In this document: positions 26,826 through 37,770 of the stretch, one piece after another
Position numbering within the stretch: position 1 is the stretch's first letter
How the letters are laid out: each line of letters begins with the position of its first letter
From: Oligoflexia bacterium
GTDB taxonomy: Bacteria; Bdellovibrionota_G; JALEGL01
Length of the DNA: 64,000 nt
Assembly (NCBI GenBank): GCA_035326705.1
Contig: DAOLES010000008.1
Span: forward strand, 1-64,000
Reading direction: 5' to 3'
Translations under genes and position numbers: made by a program
Notes under the pieces: generated by a model
What the model was told of the DNA's origin: nothing
The model's input: only the letters and a program-made list of their open reading frames with translations
Databases searched by the model: none

Positions 26826-26958
26826 CTGTGTCATGTCTACCAATCACAAAAAAAAATGTAAAGAAAACAAGCGTTTTTAATATTAAAAAATTTTCATGCC
26901 CAAACATACTTTTTCCCCTTTGCATTGCGTCGTTTTATTTTGTATATAAGGAATCTTA

Positions 26959-28806
26959 ATGTTTAAAACTTATAGGTCATATTTGTTTTCTTGCCTTGTT
27001 TTTTGTTTGCTCCTCATACAAACAAATTGTACGCAAAAAAAAACACCCGACGTTTCTGAAGAAACTGATTTTGCTGCAGGAAAAAGCATTGTTGACATTG
27101 TTGCTCCAATTAAACACAAAGGAATCTTTACAACCGAACGCAAAGATATGTGTGATAATTTTCATGCTTTACTCAACGACACCTTAGCAAAACACCTGTT
27201 AAGAGATGCCAGTGATAAAAACGATATACTTCAGCATGCTTTATCTTATCTTAATAACTATCCTGATAAAACCGAGATTGATCATGAATCGTGGACTGCT
27301 ATGCAAGAACAAAATCGTTTAGTTCCACTGCCTTCAACAGAACAAGAACAATGTGACATGATTACAAGCTTATCGCAAACCACAACTTTTAATTTGAACT
27401 TAAGTAAAGATGATGATGCAAAGCTCATTGAAACTTATTTAACCGTGTATCGATATTTCTTAACTTTTTCTGATGGTGGTTTATCAAGCATAGACTACAG
27501 TAAAGAAGAGCCTGAAACCAGCAAACGTCTTGGTCTTATTTTACTTGATCGTCCAGACTATAGCCACCCTTTAAATCTTGGCCAACAAGAAAGTCCCTCA
27601 GTTAGATATCCAAACTATTTGTATATTCTTGGCACGCACCCAAGAAGTATTTTAAATCAATACCGTCAGGATCTGGTGGGTAAATACATTGTTGCCCTTT
27701 GTTCTTCAGAAGAAAACTGTCTCAACATCAATGAACACTCCCTCTCCATCACTTTAAACAAAACATTAGATAATGACCCACAAAAGATTTTTGCCAAACT
27801 CTACGATCCAGAAACCGATGTTTATGAAAATTACTCTTTACCTCTTGAACAGTTGCAACAACTTTTTGCCTACAGTTATTTTTATCCTAGCACGAAAAAT
27901 GAAAATCCAATTTTTGTCCTAAAAATAAGGTCTTTTCGCTCTGAACAATTGAAAGAAGATTTAAAGTATATTTTTAAAACAGATATTCAACACTATATCG
28001 ATCAGTATGGCTCATACCCAAAAAATATGGTCATTGATTTAAGAAACAATCCTGGCGGTTACCTTACTTTAGCTAAAGATTTAGGAGAGTATTTTTTCCC
28101 AAAAAAAACTTTGCTAAGCAACATGTTAACAACCATCTCTTCTGGACAAATGAAAATTTTTCAAAAAAACTCTAATGCCGTGACCACCACTTGGCGTGGA
28201 AAAAATCTTTTATACTACCCGCTTTTAACTGAACATGACCATCGCAATCCCAGCTTTATCAATAGCCCATCAAAAATTGTTGTTTTACTGAATCGTGGAT
28301 CCGCCAGCACCTCAGAAATTTTTGCTGCCGCCATGAAAGATCATCAAGCCGCCATGGTTATAGGTGAACAGTCTTTTGGTAAATTCATAGGGCAACAATC
28401 CCGTGATGAACTGTTTGCTGATATCCCCTTAAAGCGCTCCTTGATTCAAACGTACTTCTTTTCTCCCTTGGGTTACTCACATTTTCTAAGTCCACAACTG
28501 TTAGACAAAGAACACAATAACCCTTTTGACCACAGTGATTTTGTTAGCATTGCTGACTACCTGAGTTTGGTTAATTTTGAAGACCCCACTACACCCATAA
28601 CAAGCAACCCAGGCAAACTGGATCTAGACAATTATACACTTAACACTTTACCCTTAATTGACATTACTCACATCCAGCAAACGCAAATCAATACCTTGCC
28701 AGAAAGTTGTTCTATTCCAGAAGACTTTTCTCAAATTGTAGAACAAGAGGATTGCCTCATGGATATATCTGATGCTTATTTTTCTCAACTTATACAACTG
28801 CAGTAA
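26959..28806 (+). CDS. S41 (C-terminal processing type) protease, exported
   Basis: The 615-residue exported protein has a signal peptide with a weak lipobox (Q-T-N-C, Cys 24). The S41 peptidase core lies in the second half: VIDLRNNPGGYLTLAKDL, then catalytic Ser in G-S-A-S-T-S-E and the likely catalytic Lys in Q-S-F-G-K. These proteases cut C-terminal tails of periplasmic proteins. The large N-terminal part (about 30-330) shows no PDZ domain I can recognise, which is unlike classical CtpA/Prc. The next gene begins within about 80 bases. Confidence 0.8.
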   Translation: MFKTYRSYLFSCLVFCLLLIQTNCTQKKTPDVSEETDFAAGKSIVDIVAPIKHKGIFTTERKDMCDNFHALLNDTLAKHLLRDASDKNDILQHALSYLNNYPDKTEIDHESWTAMQEQNRLVPLPSTEQEQCDMITSLSQTTTFNLNLSKDDDAKLIETYLTVYRYFLTFSDGGLSSIDYSKEEPETSKRLGLILLDRPDYSHPLNLGQQESPSVRYPNYLYILGTHPRSILNQYRQDLVGKYIVALCSSEENCLNINEHSLSITLNKTLDNDPQKIFAKLYDPETDVYENYSLPLEQLQQLFAYSYFYPSTKNENPIFVLKIRSFRSEQLKEDLKYIFKTDIQHYIDQYGSYPKNMVIDLRNNPGGYLTLAKDLGEYFFPKKTLLSNMLTTISSGQMKIFQKNSNAVTTTWRGKNLLYYPLLTEHDHRNPSFINSPSKIVVLLNRGSASTSEIFAAAMKDHQAAMVIGEQSFGKFIGQQSRDELFADIPLKRSLIQTYFFSPLGYSHFLSPQLLDKEHNNPFDHSDFVSIADYLSLVNFEDPTTPITSNPGKLDLDNYTLNTLPLIDITHIQQTQINTLPESCSIPEDFSQIVEQEDCLMDISDAYFSQLIQLQ

Positions 28807-28889
28807 CTGCTTATAAAAGGCCCTTGCCTGGCCTATGGCAGGAAATTATAGCTCTTTACTTTACTGACAACTTTCAATACATTGGTGGC

Positions 28890-29396
28890 ATGAGCAGTTA
28901 TTTTGATAAAAAAGAAAAGCAAAGAGACCGTGAAAACAAAACTTCTTGGCGTGATATTGATGCAAAAAAAGATGGTAAAAACCCATACCGCTCTTCTGAT
29001 CACGAACAAAAAAAACTGAGTACCCATCAAGAAAAGCAAAAGAAAAGTCAGGCAAAAAAAGCTCTGGACGAACTTTTTAAACCAAAAAAAAATCCTGCTC
29101 AAAGCAAAGCTTGGAAAAGCGTCACTCAAGCCAGCGGGCGTGAATTCCAAAAACAAGCTTTACTGTATATAGAAGAACATGGTTTACCTAAAGCATGGGA
29201 TGATCTTATGACCTTGCTTGATATTGAAGATGAAAGCATACTGTTTGCTGTTCTTGATCAAATACAAGAGTATGCTTCAGAGCAAAATACAGGAGCTAAA
29301 GCCTTGGCCTGTGCTAAGCTGCGCCTAGCCAAACTCAATCATGAAGACTCTGATATTCATGAAACCATTGATCGCTTAATCCATATTCTTTCATAA
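28890..29396 (+). CDS. Lys-rich small protein of unknown function
   Basis: From the ATG at 28890 the product has 168 residues. The first 75 are strongly basic and low in hydrophobics (many Lys, Gln, Arg). The C-terminal half forms a compact helical domain (about 80-165). There is no signal peptide, so it is probably cytoplasmic. An upstream TTG at 28824 is possible but adds residues of different character. It sits two codons before addB and may belong to the same operon. I do not recognise a family. Confidence 0.6.
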   Translation: MSSYFDKKEKQRDRENKTSWRDIDAKKDGKNPYRSSDHEQKKLSTHQEKQKKSQAKKALDELFKPKKNPAQSKAWKSVTQASGREFQKQALLYIEEHGLPKAWDDLMTLLDIEDESILFAVLDQIQEYASEQNTGAKALACAKLRLAKLNHEDSDIHETIDRLIHILS

Positions 29397-29401
29397 GATT
29401 G

Positions 29402-32335
29402 ATGATGCAGCAGGGTTTACTTTTTGATCAAACTTCATTGGATGAAGAAAAAAAAGCTGGTCAAGCTAAGGTCTATCACCACTTTAACAGCCTTGACCTT
29501 AAACATGCCTTGTTTAAGGATCTTCTACAGCAAAAAAGAGAGCCTCTTAACAAAGAAAAAACTTATATACTGGTGCATTCAAATCTTTTAGCAAACCACT
29601 TAAAATATTCACTTGGCCAAGATACTTTACCCAACTATCCTTTGTATTTTATTACTTTTTTTGATCTTGCAAAAATGATTTTGTCAAAGCTTGGCATGAA
29701 CATAACTAAACCTGTTTTAGATAAAACCCTAAGCTTATTAAAATTGCATGATTTGTGTCAGGATTTTTTTAATTATGATGTCCCTAATTCAAGTCTAAAT
29801 TTTTTAAACAATAAACCAGCTTTTATTCATAATCTTCTGAGTAACTATACTTACTTGGATAAACAGTCTATTTCCCATTGGCCTAATGAGCATGAAGATT
29901 TATTGGCCTTGTACAAAAAATATCAGAAAGATTTTTTCAATCATTATTATACTCAAGATTCTTTTTTAAAGCATGTTTCTTCCTGCTTAGAAAAAGCAGA
30001 TGCTTGCCTACTACCCCATACGCTTTTGGTTTACGGTTTTTATGACTTTTCACCTGTCCAAACTCATTTATTGTCTAAAACACAATTCTCAAAAAAATCC
30101 TTGTACTTGTTAACTGACTCTCCTGCTAACAAAATTTTTTCATCCCTACCTTCGCAATCCATTGCGGGAGACGATACTCAAAAAACTAAGCCCTCTATTC
30201 CTGTTCACACCTGCAACAATGAGCAAGATGAACTTAATACGCTAAAAACATTCATGCTTGCACACCTCAAAGATAATTCAAAACAGTTAAACAAAATTGC
30301 TGTTTTGCTACCCAATCAACATTATCTAGAGCTGTGCAAAAATTTATTTAAGCAACACTGTATTCCGTATCATTGTCCCATAGGCAACTCTATGGAAAAA
30401 ACCAACTTGGGCAAAATTTTAAACTTATTGATTCAATACAATCTAAGCAAAAAAGAACAAGCTGACCTCACTAAACTGATTCTTGATTTCCCTGGCAAAA
30501 AAGATTTTTTAGTTAAAAAAGAGATTTTATTTTTGCTGAAAAAAAATCATGTTTTTAATCAAAAGATTTTATTAAAAAATGAGATAAAAGAATTTTCTAA
30601 GCTCAAGCATTTATTAGAAGCCATTGACAACCTTTTTGAGCAAACTCTATCCTACAATTATTTTTTTGAGAGCTTTCTCAAATTTGTAAATCATTTTATA
30701 GATCAAGACTGCTTATCTAATCCTGAAGAACATTCACATTTATTTGATTTACAAAAATATTTAAAAACACTTGAAGGTTTTAATTCTGAATTTAAAAGCT
30801 CTTCATTGGTCTTTGCTTTGAAACAGTTTTTATCTTTAAAGTGCTCTGATCCTCTTTCAAAAAAAATGTACGATAACGGCGTTTTTTTAGCTCCTATTGA
30901 CTATGCGGCATTTTTTAGTTTTGATGATATTTATATTTTAGGTTTAAACCAACAAGCTTTTCCTAAACCTGATCAACTATTGAATCTATTAACCATTGAG
31001 AAGCCTAACTTAGCTAAGCCTCCTATTGTTTATCAACATGAAAAAGACATTGCTATCTTTAAACAACTTTTAATTTCTTGTAAAAACGCTAATCTTTTTT
31101 ATGGTCAACACGACCAACTTAAAGATCAAGCCTTACAAAAAAGTGTTGTTTTTGATTATATAGAATCTCATCCTGCCAACAGTCAACACATAGAAAAAAT
31201 TTATAGCTCTGTTATTGATTATCAAAAAAACAAACTTAGCTCAGATTTAAAAAGTATGTCAGAAGATGAAGTGCTTATCTTTGCAGAAAACAACTCTTGG
31301 TTACCTCAGCAAATCAATTGGATGCAATCTTACCTTAGTCCGCAGCCGTCCTTTGATGCTATGAGCGGCCACCTTGCTATTCTGCCAGAAAAAAATCGCG
31401 ACACTTTTTCTGTTACTGCATTGCAACGTTATGCAACTTGTCCTTACCAATATTTTTTGCATGATGTTTTAGATTTACAAAACCATAGCTGGCCAGAAGA
31501 TATTTATGGTTTACACCCCCTTGAAAAAGGTGAGATTTTGCACCAAATTCTTTTTTTATTTTATCAGCGTTGTTTAAACCAACAAAAAGTAAGCTTAGAA
31601 CAAAAAACAATTTGGCTTAAAGAAATCTTTGAAAACCTTAATAGCCAACATGGCAAGTATACCCTGAAAAAACCTCCGTTATGGCCCCTTGAGCAGCTTG
31701 GTTTGTATCAAAGAGTTAAAAGTTTTATCGCTTATGAACATTTAAGCAACAATGATTTTTACCCTCTAGCTCTTGAGATGCGTTTTGGTTCATTTAAAAG
31801 CAGCTATGAAGATCAAAATTATTCTAAAGATGAAGCCTTATGCTTAAACTATAAAAATAAAAAGTTATACTTTAGAGGTAAAATTGACCGCATAGATATT
31901 GACCTTTCTCAACAGCATTTGCATGTTATTGATTACAAGTCAGGAAAAATTACTGCTAAAAACAATGATTTTGCGCAAGGCAAAACCATACAAATGGCGA
32001 TTTATCTTTTACTTTGCCAAAAATACTTTAAACATATTCCTTTAAAAAATATGCATGCGCGTATGGTCAGTGTTGATCCCAAGCAAAACTTTAGTGAAAA
32101 ACATCTTAGCGGAGAATACCTAGAGCAACATCTGGATGATTTTTATCAGCTTATTTTTTCTTTAAGTCAGCGCATCAATCAAGGAATTTTTTTTCAGCAA
32201 CCTGGCAACAATGCTCAACATTGTCAGTTCTGTGACTATCAAATGATTTGTCAAAGCAATGTTGTTAAAAGATCACAGCTGATTCAAAAAAGTCCGGAAC
32301 TAATTAATATCTTGGAGAAATCATGTCTCGGCTAG
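29402..32335 (+). CDS. addB: AddB-like subunit of the AddAB helicase-nuclease
   Basis: AddAB resects double-strand breaks for RecA loading. The protein of about 977 residues has a degenerate N-terminal helicase-like part with no Walker A (KTYILVHSNLLANHLKYSLG region). Its C-terminal RecB-like nuclease has GKIDRID and VIDYKSGK. The four iron-sulfur cysteines are in the expected order: one in YATCPYQYF, then CQFCDYQMIC (CX2CX5C). Absence of Walker A resembles the AddB forms that do not hydrolyse ATP. The frame begins TTG-ATG-ATG; I use the first ATG. It overlaps addA by 13 bases. Confidence 0.85.
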   Translation: MMQQGLLFDQTSLDEEKKAGQAKVYHHFNSLDLKHALFKDLLQQKREPLNKEKTYILVHSNLLANHLKYSLGQDTLPNYPLYFITFFDLAKMILSKLGMNITKPVLDKTLSLLKLHDLCQDFFNYDVPNSSLNFLNNKPAFIHNLLSNYTYLDKQSISHWPNEHEDLLALYKKYQKDFFNHYYTQDSFLKHVSSCLEKADACLLPHTLLVYGFYDFSPVQTHLLSKTQFSKKSLYLLTDSPANKIFSSLPSQSIAGDDTQKTKPSIPVHTCNNEQDELNTLKTFMLAHLKDNSKQLNKIAVLLPNQHYLELCKNLFKQHCIPYHCPIGNSMEKTNLGKILNLLIQYNLSKKEQADLTKLILDFPGKKDFLVKKEILFLLKKNHVFNQKILLKNEIKEFSKLKHLLEAIDNLFEQTLSYNYFFESFLKFVNHFIDQDCLSNPEEHSHLFDLQKYLKTLEGFNSEFKSSSLVFALKQFLSLKCSDPLSKKMYDNGVFLAPIDYAAFFSFDDIYILGLNQQAFPKPDQLLNLLTIEKPNLAKPPIVYQHEKDIAIFKQLLISCKNANLFYGQHDQLKDQALQKSVVFDYIESHPANSQHIEKIYSSVIDYQKNKLSSDLKSMSEDEVLIFAENNSWLPQQINWMQSYLSPQPSFDAMSGHLAILPEKNRDTFSVTALQRYATCPYQYFLHDVLDLQNHSWPEDIYGLHPLEKGEILHQILFLFYQRCLNQQKVSLEQKTIWLKEIFENLNSQHGKYTLKKPPLWPLEQLGLYQRVKSFIAYEHLSNNDFYPLALEMRFGSFKSSYEDQNYSKDEALCLNYKNKKLYFRGKIDRIDIDLSQQHLHVIDYKSGKITAKNNDFAQGKTIQMAIYLLLCQKYFKHIPLKNMHARMVSVDPKQNFSEKHLSGEYLEQHLDDFYQLIFSLSQRINQGIFFQQPGNNAQHCQFCDYQMICQSNVVKRSQLIQKSPELINILEKSCLG

Positions 32336-35300
32336 AATCTTTTATTCCGCTAGATAATGATATTCGTTTACTTGCAACGGAAAACACTCAAAAAAATCTG
32401 TCTATTGAAGCTGGTGCAGGAACCGGTAAAACAACTTTGCTCTCTCAGCGTTATGTCAACACCATCTTAAACCACAATGTACCTCTTGCCCAATGTGTGG
32501 CCATTACCTTTACTGAAAAAGCTGCCTTAGAACTAAAACAAAGAATTCATGATCTGCTGCTTGAAAAAAAACGTCCTGACTTGGCCAAAGATGTTTACAG
32601 CGCTCCAATTTCTACCATTCATGCTTTTTGTTCAAACTTATTGCACCAAAAACCTCTTGCAGTTGATTTAGACCCTGGTTTTTCACAGTTAGATCCGCTC
32701 CAACAACAAAGTTTTTTAAATAACTGTTTCAATCTTTTTTTAAATGAATGCTTAACAGATTTAAATAGTGAAGAAGATTTAAGTTCAAGCCACCCCAGTC
32801 AAGTTTTACAACGTCTCAATGCTTACGATATAGACTTAAGAAAAATTAAAACTTTATGTCTAGAAGCCTATGATAATAGAATTTTTTTCATTCATACGCT
32901 TCTTAAAAACATCACTTGGCCCAACACTAAAAACTTTATTGCATCTTTGTTGAGCAGTTATAAAAAGCTGTATGATTTAGCTATAACGCACTGCAAAGAC
33001 AAAGACGATAAAGCTTATCAGGCCATTGAACACATGTTGAATAAACTACAATACTTAACTGAGCAAAGCATGCTTGAGCATATCAGCAGCATCATGTTTC
33101 AGTTAAAAATATCATCCAGAGATGGTGCCCAAAAAAAGTGGACTGATGAAAAAACTTTAAAATACATTAAAACCAGTTTTGCTCACTTAAAACAACAATT
33201 AGAAAACATGCAGCTTCAACTGGGTCATTGCATTGCCTATGACACCTTATTCTTGCTCAATGATTTTGTCAGTTTTGTTGATCAACAAAAAAAAGAGCAA
33301 AGCATCTTGGATTTTGATGATTTACTGCTCTTATCCTTGCGTTTGGTTAAAGACAATGCTTCTGTCCGCCAATATTTTCAAAGCATGTACCGTTGTTTTT
33401 TTGTTGATGAGTTTCAGGATACTGATCCCATACAAAAAGAACTTATTTGGTTACTCAGCGGCTTGTATCAAAGTGACCTAAAGCACAGCACATTCATAGT
33501 AGGTGACCCAAAACAGTCCATTTACAGATTTAGGGGAGCAAGCTTAGAAACCTATGCCCATGCAACACAAGATTTTAAAAGCAAGCAGCAACACAAACCC
33601 ATTGTACAAAACTTTAGATCTTCAGAAAAAATTCTAGATTGGGTCAATATGAGTTTTTCTCATCTGCTCAAAGAGCATTACCACCCTTTAAAAGCCTTAC
33701 CTGCACATACTGGAAAAAATCCTGCCGTTGTTACTTTACAACCCAGTGAAGATCAAGAAGATCTAAATTCACATGCATCTTTGCAAGCTGAAGCTCAATG
33801 CATAGCGCTGTACATCAAAAAACTTTTGTTAGACCAAGAGCATTTTATCTATGATAAAACAACTCAGTCTTATCGCCCAGCGCAAGCAAATGATATTGCG
33901 CTGATTTACCCAACCAGTACCGGCCTAGATTATTTAGAAGAACACTTGAGAAAACATGGTATTCCTTTTTTATCACAAAGCAGTCGCTCATTTTTTAAAC
34001 GATCTGAAGTTGAAGGTTTAATTTATATTCTAAATGCTTTGGCCCAGCCAACGGATTCTATTGCTTTAACCGCAGCTTTAAAGACCTGTTATCTTGCCAT
34101 TGATGATCAAGACTTGTTTACTTTATTCAAGCAAAAACAAAATTTTTGTTTATTGGATATAGACAATACTGCTTTAGAAAATTTAAGCCCGCCTCTAGCG
34201 AAAGCATTGCAAAGCTTAAATCAAAGCTACCATGACTTACATCAAACTGCTTCTTATAGTCTTAAAGAAATTTTAGATTGTATTTTAGAACGTTTTTTTG
34301 TTTATCCCGCACTGGCTTTAAGAAAGCATCAAGCTCAAGCACATGCCAATATAGAAAAGTTTATGCTTCTTACTCAGTATTATGAACAGTCGGTGTCTTC
34401 ACACTTATATGACTTCACCCATTGGTGTTTATCCAATCAAGACAAAAGTCATGATCAACCAGAAGCCGCTATCAATACCCAAAACATCAATGCCGTTCAA
34501 CTGATGACCATGCATAAGTCTAAAGGTCTTGAGTTTCCTGTTGTGATTATGGCGCAATTGGCCAGCAAACCTATGCCTTATCCAAACTTTCTAAAACAAA
34601 GTCATGCTCAGCGCTATGGTTTTGGCTACACCCATAGTGGGCAAAACATGTATACCCATGATTACGCTCAGATGATCAACTATGAACGCAATTCTATTTT
34701 ACAAGAAAAAAAACGCTTGTTGTATGTGGCTTGTACACGGGCCAAAGATCGTTTGGTGATTAGCCAGTTTTCTAGTAACAATTATAAAGACAGCTACCAT
34801 GCGCTTTTGCAGCCTATTTTACAGCAAACTCAATCTCTTCTTACGCCATTTAAAATTGAGAATGATCATGATTTAATACAAAAATCACTGTTTACTGATC
34901 AAAATCGTAATCCTGATGTTATCACACAAGATGCTAAGACTGTTTTTTCCAATTATCAACAAGCCATGACATCCATAATAAATTGGCAGACCAAGCTTAA
35001 TGCACTTGTTTCTGTAAGCCAGCAAGAGACCTTAAAAAAACATACTTTAGAACAGTCTTTAGCCACAATTGAAAAAAGTTCTTTTGGAAGTGCGTTTCAT
35101 AAAATTATGCAAGATCTGACTGAATTAAACTTTAAGCCTGAATATATTGGTACTGTTTTATTGCAGCATGCTGTTGATGAAAAACAACATAGTCAACTCC
35201 AACCTTTAATTCAAAAGTGCTTAGACCATCAGCTTATACTACAGGCTAAAAAAGCACCGATTTGCCATGCCGAGTTTCCTTTACTCATTAAAAAACAAAA

Positions 35301-35532
35301 TAACCTTACACATTCCATGTACATTGATCTTTTATTTTTTGATGGTAAGCATTGGATTTTGGTTGATTATAAAACCGATGAACTAGAGCATAAAAATTTG
35401 GAACAGCATGCTTTAATTTATCAAAAACAAATTATAGCTTACCAAGAAGCGTTAAAACATTATAACATTCAGCTTAATCAAGCCTTTGTCTTTTTTGTTA
35501 GACATCAACATGCCGTTGATTTAAAAATTTAG
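32323..35532 (+). CDS. addA: AddA-like helicase-nuclease subunit
   Basis: The 1069-residue UvrD-type superfamily 1 helicase has Walker A GAGTGKTT at 31-38, motif II in FVDEFQDTDPIQ, GDPKQSIYRFRGA, MTMHKSKGLEFPVV and LLYVACTRAKDRL. A PD-(D/E)XK nuclease domain ends the protein with YIDLLFF and LVDYKTDE, so both AddA activities seem intact. It overlaps addB by 13 bases, so the two subunits are made from one message. It ends four bases before a converging gene without an obvious terminator. Confidence 0.9.
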   Translation: MSRLESFIPLDNDIRLLATENTQKNLSIEAGAGTGKTTLLSQRYVNTILNHNVPLAQCVAITFTEKAALELKQRIHDLLLEKKRPDLAKDVYSAPISTIHAFCSNLLHQKPLAVDLDPGFSQLDPLQQQSFLNNCFNLFLNECLTDLNSEEDLSSSHPSQVLQRLNAYDIDLRKIKTLCLEAYDNRIFFIHTLLKNITWPNTKNFIASLLSSYKKLYDLAITHCKDKDDKAYQAIEHMLNKLQYLTEQSMLEHISSIMFQLKISSRDGAQKKWTDEKTLKYIKTSFAHLKQQLENMQLQLGHCIAYDTLFLLNDFVSFVDQQKKEQSILDFDDLLLLSLRLVKDNASVRQYFQSMYRCFFVDEFQDTDPIQKELIWLLSGLYQSDLKHSTFIVGDPKQSIYRFRGASLETYAHATQDFKSKQQHKPIVQNFRSSEKILDWVNMSFSHLLKEHYHPLKALPAHTGKNPAVVTLQPSEDQEDLNSHASLQAEAQCIALYIKKLLLDQEHFIYDKTTQSYRPAQANDIALIYPTSTGLDYLEEHLRKHGIPFLSQSSRSFFKRSEVEGLIYILNALAQPTDSIALTAALKTCYLAIDDQDLFTLFKQKQNFCLLDIDNTALENLSPPLAKALQSLNQSYHDLHQTASYSLKEILDCILERFFVYPALALRKHQAQAHANIEKFMLLTQYYEQSVSSHLYDFTHWCLSNQDKSHDQPEAAINTQNINAVQLMTMHKSKGLEFPVVIMAQLASKPMPYPNFLKQSHAQRYGFGYTHSGQNMYTHDYAQMINYERNSILQEKKRLLYVACTRAKDRLVISQFSSNNYKDSYHALLQPILQQTQSLLTPFKIENDHDLIQKSLFTDQNRNPDVITQDAKTVFSNYQQAMTSIINWQTKLNALVSVSQQETLKKHTLEQSLATIEKSSFGSAFHKIMQDLTELNFKPEYIGTVLLQHAVDEKQHSQLQPLIQKCLDHQLILQAKKAPICHAEFPLLIKKQNNLTHSMYIDLLFFDGKHWILVDYKTDELEHKNLEQHALIYQKQIIAYQEALKHYNIQLNQAFVFFVRHQHAVDLKI

Positions 35533-35536
35533 TTTT

Positions 35537-36349
35537 CTAATGTTTATGATCATTATTGGTGTTTGTTCTTCCTCTTTTTTCTAAATTGCTTGTACAGTCA
35601 ATAATAGTACATACATTGCGCATTAATCGTGAAAGCATAACACTATTCTCTTCAGCACGGTAAAGATCTGGATTGTAAAGATTGATAAAAATATGAAACA
35701 AGGCCAAAATTTGTTCTTTATTTTTTGCTTTATTAACACTGTCAACCAGGGCATTGAGTTTGTTTATGCCTATAGAAAAATAAATATCCGGATCATAAAA
35801 ACCTTTAGCCTTGAGTAATGCCATCAATAATAATTTTCCTAAAGAATCAATCTGATACTCTTCATAGGCAAAACCAAAACGTGTTCTTCGGTTTACAGCT
35901 AGCTTTCTTAACTCAGTATCAATCATATTTTGTGAAAATAATTCTTGTTGGGTAAAGTTGTTCATGTACTCATCAGTGGGTATCATCGTGTAAAATGCCA
36001 TATTTTCATCGATAAAGTTTTTTGACTCATCAGATTTTTTAAAGCTAATTTCCGTTTGAAATGCTTTAAGCACAAGCAAATTAAATGCATTCACTTGTTC
36101 ATCATTGTATGGAATAATTTCATACTTGTAACGCAAAGCTTCTGCTTGTTGCAATTGCATGGCACTGGCTTTATTGATGAAATCAACCACCTGCTTACGA
36201 TAAGCTTTTTCATTTCTGAAAACTTTATTCTCAACAGCTTCAATAATATTTGAAAGTTCTTCAATATCAGAATCAAAATTACTTTTTGCATTGGCTACAA
36301 AGGCTACGAAAACGATTAACCCTATAATCAATTGTTGATATGTTTTCAT
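35537..36349 (-). CDS. exported helical protein of unknown function
   Basis: The 270-residue protein has a signal peptide cut near V-A-N-A. The mature part is mostly helical and charged, with two Cys close together near the C-terminus (V-C-T-I-I-D-C), which could form a disulfide. The tail is Asn/His-rich. GGGGTGGG precedes the ATG. No family or operon partner is evident; it lies between addA (converging) and dnaJ. Confidence 0.6.
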   Translation of the reverse strand: MKTYQQLIIGLIVFVAFVANAKSNFDSDIEELSNIIEAVENKVFRNEKAYRKQVVDFINKASAMQLQQAEALRYKYEIIPYNDEQVNAFNLLVLKAFQTEISFKKSDESKNFIDENMAFYTMIPTDEYMNNFTQQELFSQNMIDTELRKLAVNRRTRFGFAYEEYQIDSLGKLLLMALLKAKGFYDPDIYFSIGINKLNALVDSVNKAKNKEQILALFHIFINLYNPDLYRAEENSVMLSRLMRNVCTIIDCTSNLEKRGRTNTNNDHKH

Positions 36350-36535
36350 GACCCACCCCAGTCTATATATGCTATGTTAATTTTAAACTTATCTCAATAT
36401 TGGTTGAGCAGCCTAATTTAGAGGTCTGCATTTTTAGTGCCACACAAAAATCAGTATTTTCAGTAGCTTAGCAAAATATAATTGCGAGTTGAGACATTTT
36501 TTTCACGCTATTTAGGTTTGTTTATGACTAAGTAT

Positions 36536-37651
36536 TTAAGAAAAGGTCTTTTTTATTTTTTCTTTGATACCTTTACTGTGCGTGATTTTTTCACCGCTTT
36601 CTTTAGCAAAGGCTTCTAAGAGTTCTTTTTGTTTGCTGCTTAAACGCTCTGGAACTTTAACATTCAACTGCACATATAAATTTCCACGACCATTGCGTCT
36701 TAGATAAGGAACGCCTTTACCTTTGATGGTCACTAAATCTCCCGGCTGCGATGCTTTTGGAATGGTAATTTCTTCATGACCATCCAATGTTTCTACGCTG
36801 CATGTTGTGCCTAAGGCTGCTTGCGCCATACCAATGTCTAACTTACGGTATAAATGTTCATTTTGCCGCTCAAATAAATTATGCTCAGCAATATCTAAAA
36901 ATACAAATAAATCACCGTTTGGCCCCCCCTTGCTGCCTGCTTCACCTTCACCACTTAAACGAACCTGCATACCATTTTCTACTCCTGCTGGAATATTAAC
37001 ATTCACTGTTTTTCGTTCAAGATTTCTGCCAGAGCCTGAGCAGTCCTTGCATGGATGGGTAATGACTTTACCTGCCCCCCTACATTGTGGGCAGGTACGT
37101 GCAATAGAAATAAAGCCTTGGTTTTGTTGGATTTGACCATAACCTTGACATTGATCACATACAACAGGTTCATGCTCTTTATCATGCCCTTGGCCATCAC
37201 AAGTTTGACAAGAAACCTCACGTTCAATTTCAATTTCTTTTTCACAGCCAAACACTGCTTCTTTAAACTCTATTCTGCATTGAACTTGCAAATCACTGCC
37301 ACGTCTTGGACCTCTACGCCGTGAACCAGATGAAAAACCACCACCACCAAAAAAACTATCAAAAATATCTCCAAAGGATGAAAAAACGTCGTCCATATTG
37401 TTAAAGCCAGAAAAGCCTTGTTGATTGAGACCTGCATGACCGTATTGATCATAGATGGCACGTTTTTTTTCATCTCTCAACACTTCATAAGCTTCAGAAC
37501 ATTCTTTAAACTTGGTTTCTGCTTCTTGATTATCTGGATTAAGATCAGGGTGGTACTGACGGGCCAAGACCCGATAAGCTTTTTTTATTTCTACTGCAGA
37601 TGCTGTTTTTGATACCGATAAAATTTCGTAATAATCTCGTTGTGTCGCCAT
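36536..37651 (-). CDS. dnaJ: co-chaperone DnaJ
   Basis: DnaJ stimulates the DnaK ATPase and delivers substrates. At 371 residues it is a full class A J-protein: J domain with H34-P35-D36, a Gly/Phe-rich segment (about 75-110), and four zinc-binding CxxCxGxG repeats (CQTCDGQG, CDQCQGYG, CPQCRGAG, CKDCSGSG) at about 145-220. Two C-terminal substrate-binding domains follow. dnaK and grpE are not beside it, and no CIRCE element or clear heat-shock promoter is visible upstream. Confidence 0.96.
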   Translation of the reverse strand: MATQRDYYEILSVSKTASAVEIKKAYRVLARQYHPDLNPDNQEAETKFKECSEAYEVLRDEKKRAIYDQYGHAGLNQQGFSGFNNMDDVFSSFGDIFDSFFGGGGFSSGSRRRGPRRGSDLQVQCRIEFKEAVFGCEKEIEIEREVSCQTCDGQGHDKEHEPVVCDQCQGYGQIQQNQGFISIARTCPQCRGAGKVITHPCKDCSGSGRNLERKTVNVNIPAGVENGMQVRLSGEGEAGSKGGPNGDLFVFLDIAEHNLFERQNEHLYRKLDIGMAQAALGTTCSVETLDGHEEITIPKASQPGDLVTIKGKGVPYLRRNGRGNLYVQLNVKVPERLSSKQKELLEAFAKESGEKITHSKGIKEKIKKTFS

Positions 37652-37770
37652 ACCCTATACCTTACCTTCCTCTACGGTTGCGCCGCGACTACCCAGAGGA
37701 AAATCGATTTATCTATTTTGATGAGACAATATAGTGCATTTTTCCTAATTTGCAAGAGCTTAAGTCCATA

